A stretch of DNA of 64,000 bases, from contig NZ_JADGEV010000015.1 of the NCBI RefSeq assembly GCF_016744175.1, forward strand, positions 26,244-90,243, in the 5' to 3' direction. The position numbers and the translations under genes were made by a program. Under the pieces are notes generated by a model, which had not been told where the DNA came from, made no database searches, and saw nothing but the letters and a program-made list of their open reading frames with translations. This DNA comes from Neptunomonas sp. (GTDB lineage Bacteria > Pseudomonadota > Gammaproteobacteria > Pseudomonadales > Balneatricaceae). This document shows, piece by piece, positions 63,688-64,000 of this stretch (the first letter of the stretch is position 1; every line of letters begins with the position of its first letter).

Positions 63688-63805
63688 CACATATGAGCCT
63701 TCTCAAGTAAATAAGCCAAAGTAACTCTTATCGGCCGCGTTAGCGGCCAATTGTAAAACCATTAGCAAGGTCGTTTACTTCATCTGTCTCTGTCGGCTGT
63801 TAAAT
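63682..63805 (+). other. Possible degenerate attC at the end of cassette 2
   Basis: ACCTAAC (63682-63688) matches the R'' box and overlaps the radical SAM stop codon. GTTAAAT (63799-63805) fits GTTRRRY. Inner pairs AAGTAAA/TTTACTT and AGCC/GGCT exist, and a central GGCCGC-GTTA-GCGGCC hairpin is present. Outer boxes pair at only five of seven positions. Confidence 0.35.
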
Positions 63806-64000
63806 ACACTTACAGCAAACACATATAGAGGCTCTCTTATTGCGGCGTTTACCGCTGCCTGATGACCAGTCCTTTAGCAATTCAGGGGCACTAGACATTC
63901 ATCGGTTAACCTGTGGCTGTCCTATTCAAAAGACGGGCTGTATGCTCCAGTTAGTTTCAGGTTCAGCTCAGGTGTAAGCGCACTTGCTGATGATATTAAT
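63688..64000. other. Distal end of the window after the radical SAM gene
   Basis: About 310 bp with no supported complete ORF. It contains the GGCCGC-GTTA-GCGGCC hairpin (63732-63747) and an approximate repeat of AACACATATGAG / AACACATATAGAG at 63686 and about 63818. A short minus-strand frame ending at 63922 could be the tail of a gene outside the window. Confidence 0.3.

Larger units (their letters stand above)
61269..63799 (+). mobile_element. Integron gene cassette 2 carrying a RiPP-type gene pair
   Basis: It begins at the crossover of attC 1. It contains two tightly spaced genes (61332 and 61831). The 3' limit is uncertain: an R''-like ACCTAAC overlaps the second stop codon, and a possible GTTAAAT partner lies at 63799. 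At about 2.5 kb it is long for a cassette. The start is well supported; the end is an inference. Confidence 0.6.

Noticed and set aside
63735..63745. GTTAGCG as an attC R' box
   Set aside because: It does not fit GTTRRRY at the last positions and forms the loop of a GGCCGC hairpin.
63922..64000. Partial minus-strand gene at the right edge
   Set aside because: Only 26 codons are visible and no motif supports coding; noted as possible, not reported as a gene.

Overview
The window looks like a chromosomal segment of a marine or halophilic gammaproteobacterium, most likely an Oceanospirillales-type organism. This is an inference from gene content: a choline-to-betaine osmoprotection cluster, a TAXI-type TRAP transporter, RMF, RlmKL, an MksFEB condensin, a BolA protein, and a chromosomal integron. 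The G+C content appears moderate, and lower by eye in the integron cassettes. No taxonomic marker was searched.

Layout. (1) 1-14111: a glycolate-oxidase-like FAD enzyme cut by the window edge, a divergent LysR regulator, a TauD-like dioxygenase, then a choline/betaine block. That block holds betB, betA, choXWV (choline ABC importer), a periplasmic alkaline phosphatase, a short BCCT-like carrier and the repressor betI on the other strand. Together these genes could capture choline, possibly release it from phosphocholine, and oxidise it to glycine betaine. (2) 14277-18953: cysQ, a Sel1/SPOR envelope protein and a PAS-containing chemoreceptor-like protein. (3) 19041-25075 (minus strand): an amino-acid catabolic cluster of an NSS transporter, a leucine dehydrogenase and a fused indolepyruvate ferredoxin oxidoreductase. 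(4) 25653-31615 (minus strand): rhlE, a secreted beta-helix protein, PPK2, tRNA-Thr, a BON-LysM protein and prephenate dehydratase. (5) 31750-38767: a DctB/DctD-like two-component system followed by a TAXI TRAP transporter with a good sigma-54 promoter. (6) 38864-50922: housekeeping genes (HDOD, ribE, a K+ channel, batD, pyrD, rmf, rlmKL, amtB). (7) 51149-59408: the mksF-mksE-mksB condensin operon without a nuclease gene, then hypothetical genes, a DUF3422 gene and bolA.

(8) 59458-64000: a chromosomal integron, the most interesting part. It has an IntI-type integrase on the minus strand under a clear LexA box. A recombination region carries two perfect 27-bp direct repeats 133 bp apart. Cassette 1 encodes a small hypothetical protein and ends in a textbook attC site. 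The next cassette is unusually long and holds two genes: a 164-aa protein with a Val-rich C-terminal region, and a B12-binding radical SAM enzyme of the RiPP maturation radical SAM protein 1 type. I read this as a candidate peptide natural-product (RiPP) pathway carried as a mobile integron cassette under SOS-controlled mobilisation. The function of the peptide, and the 3' end of the cassette, are not settled by this sequence.
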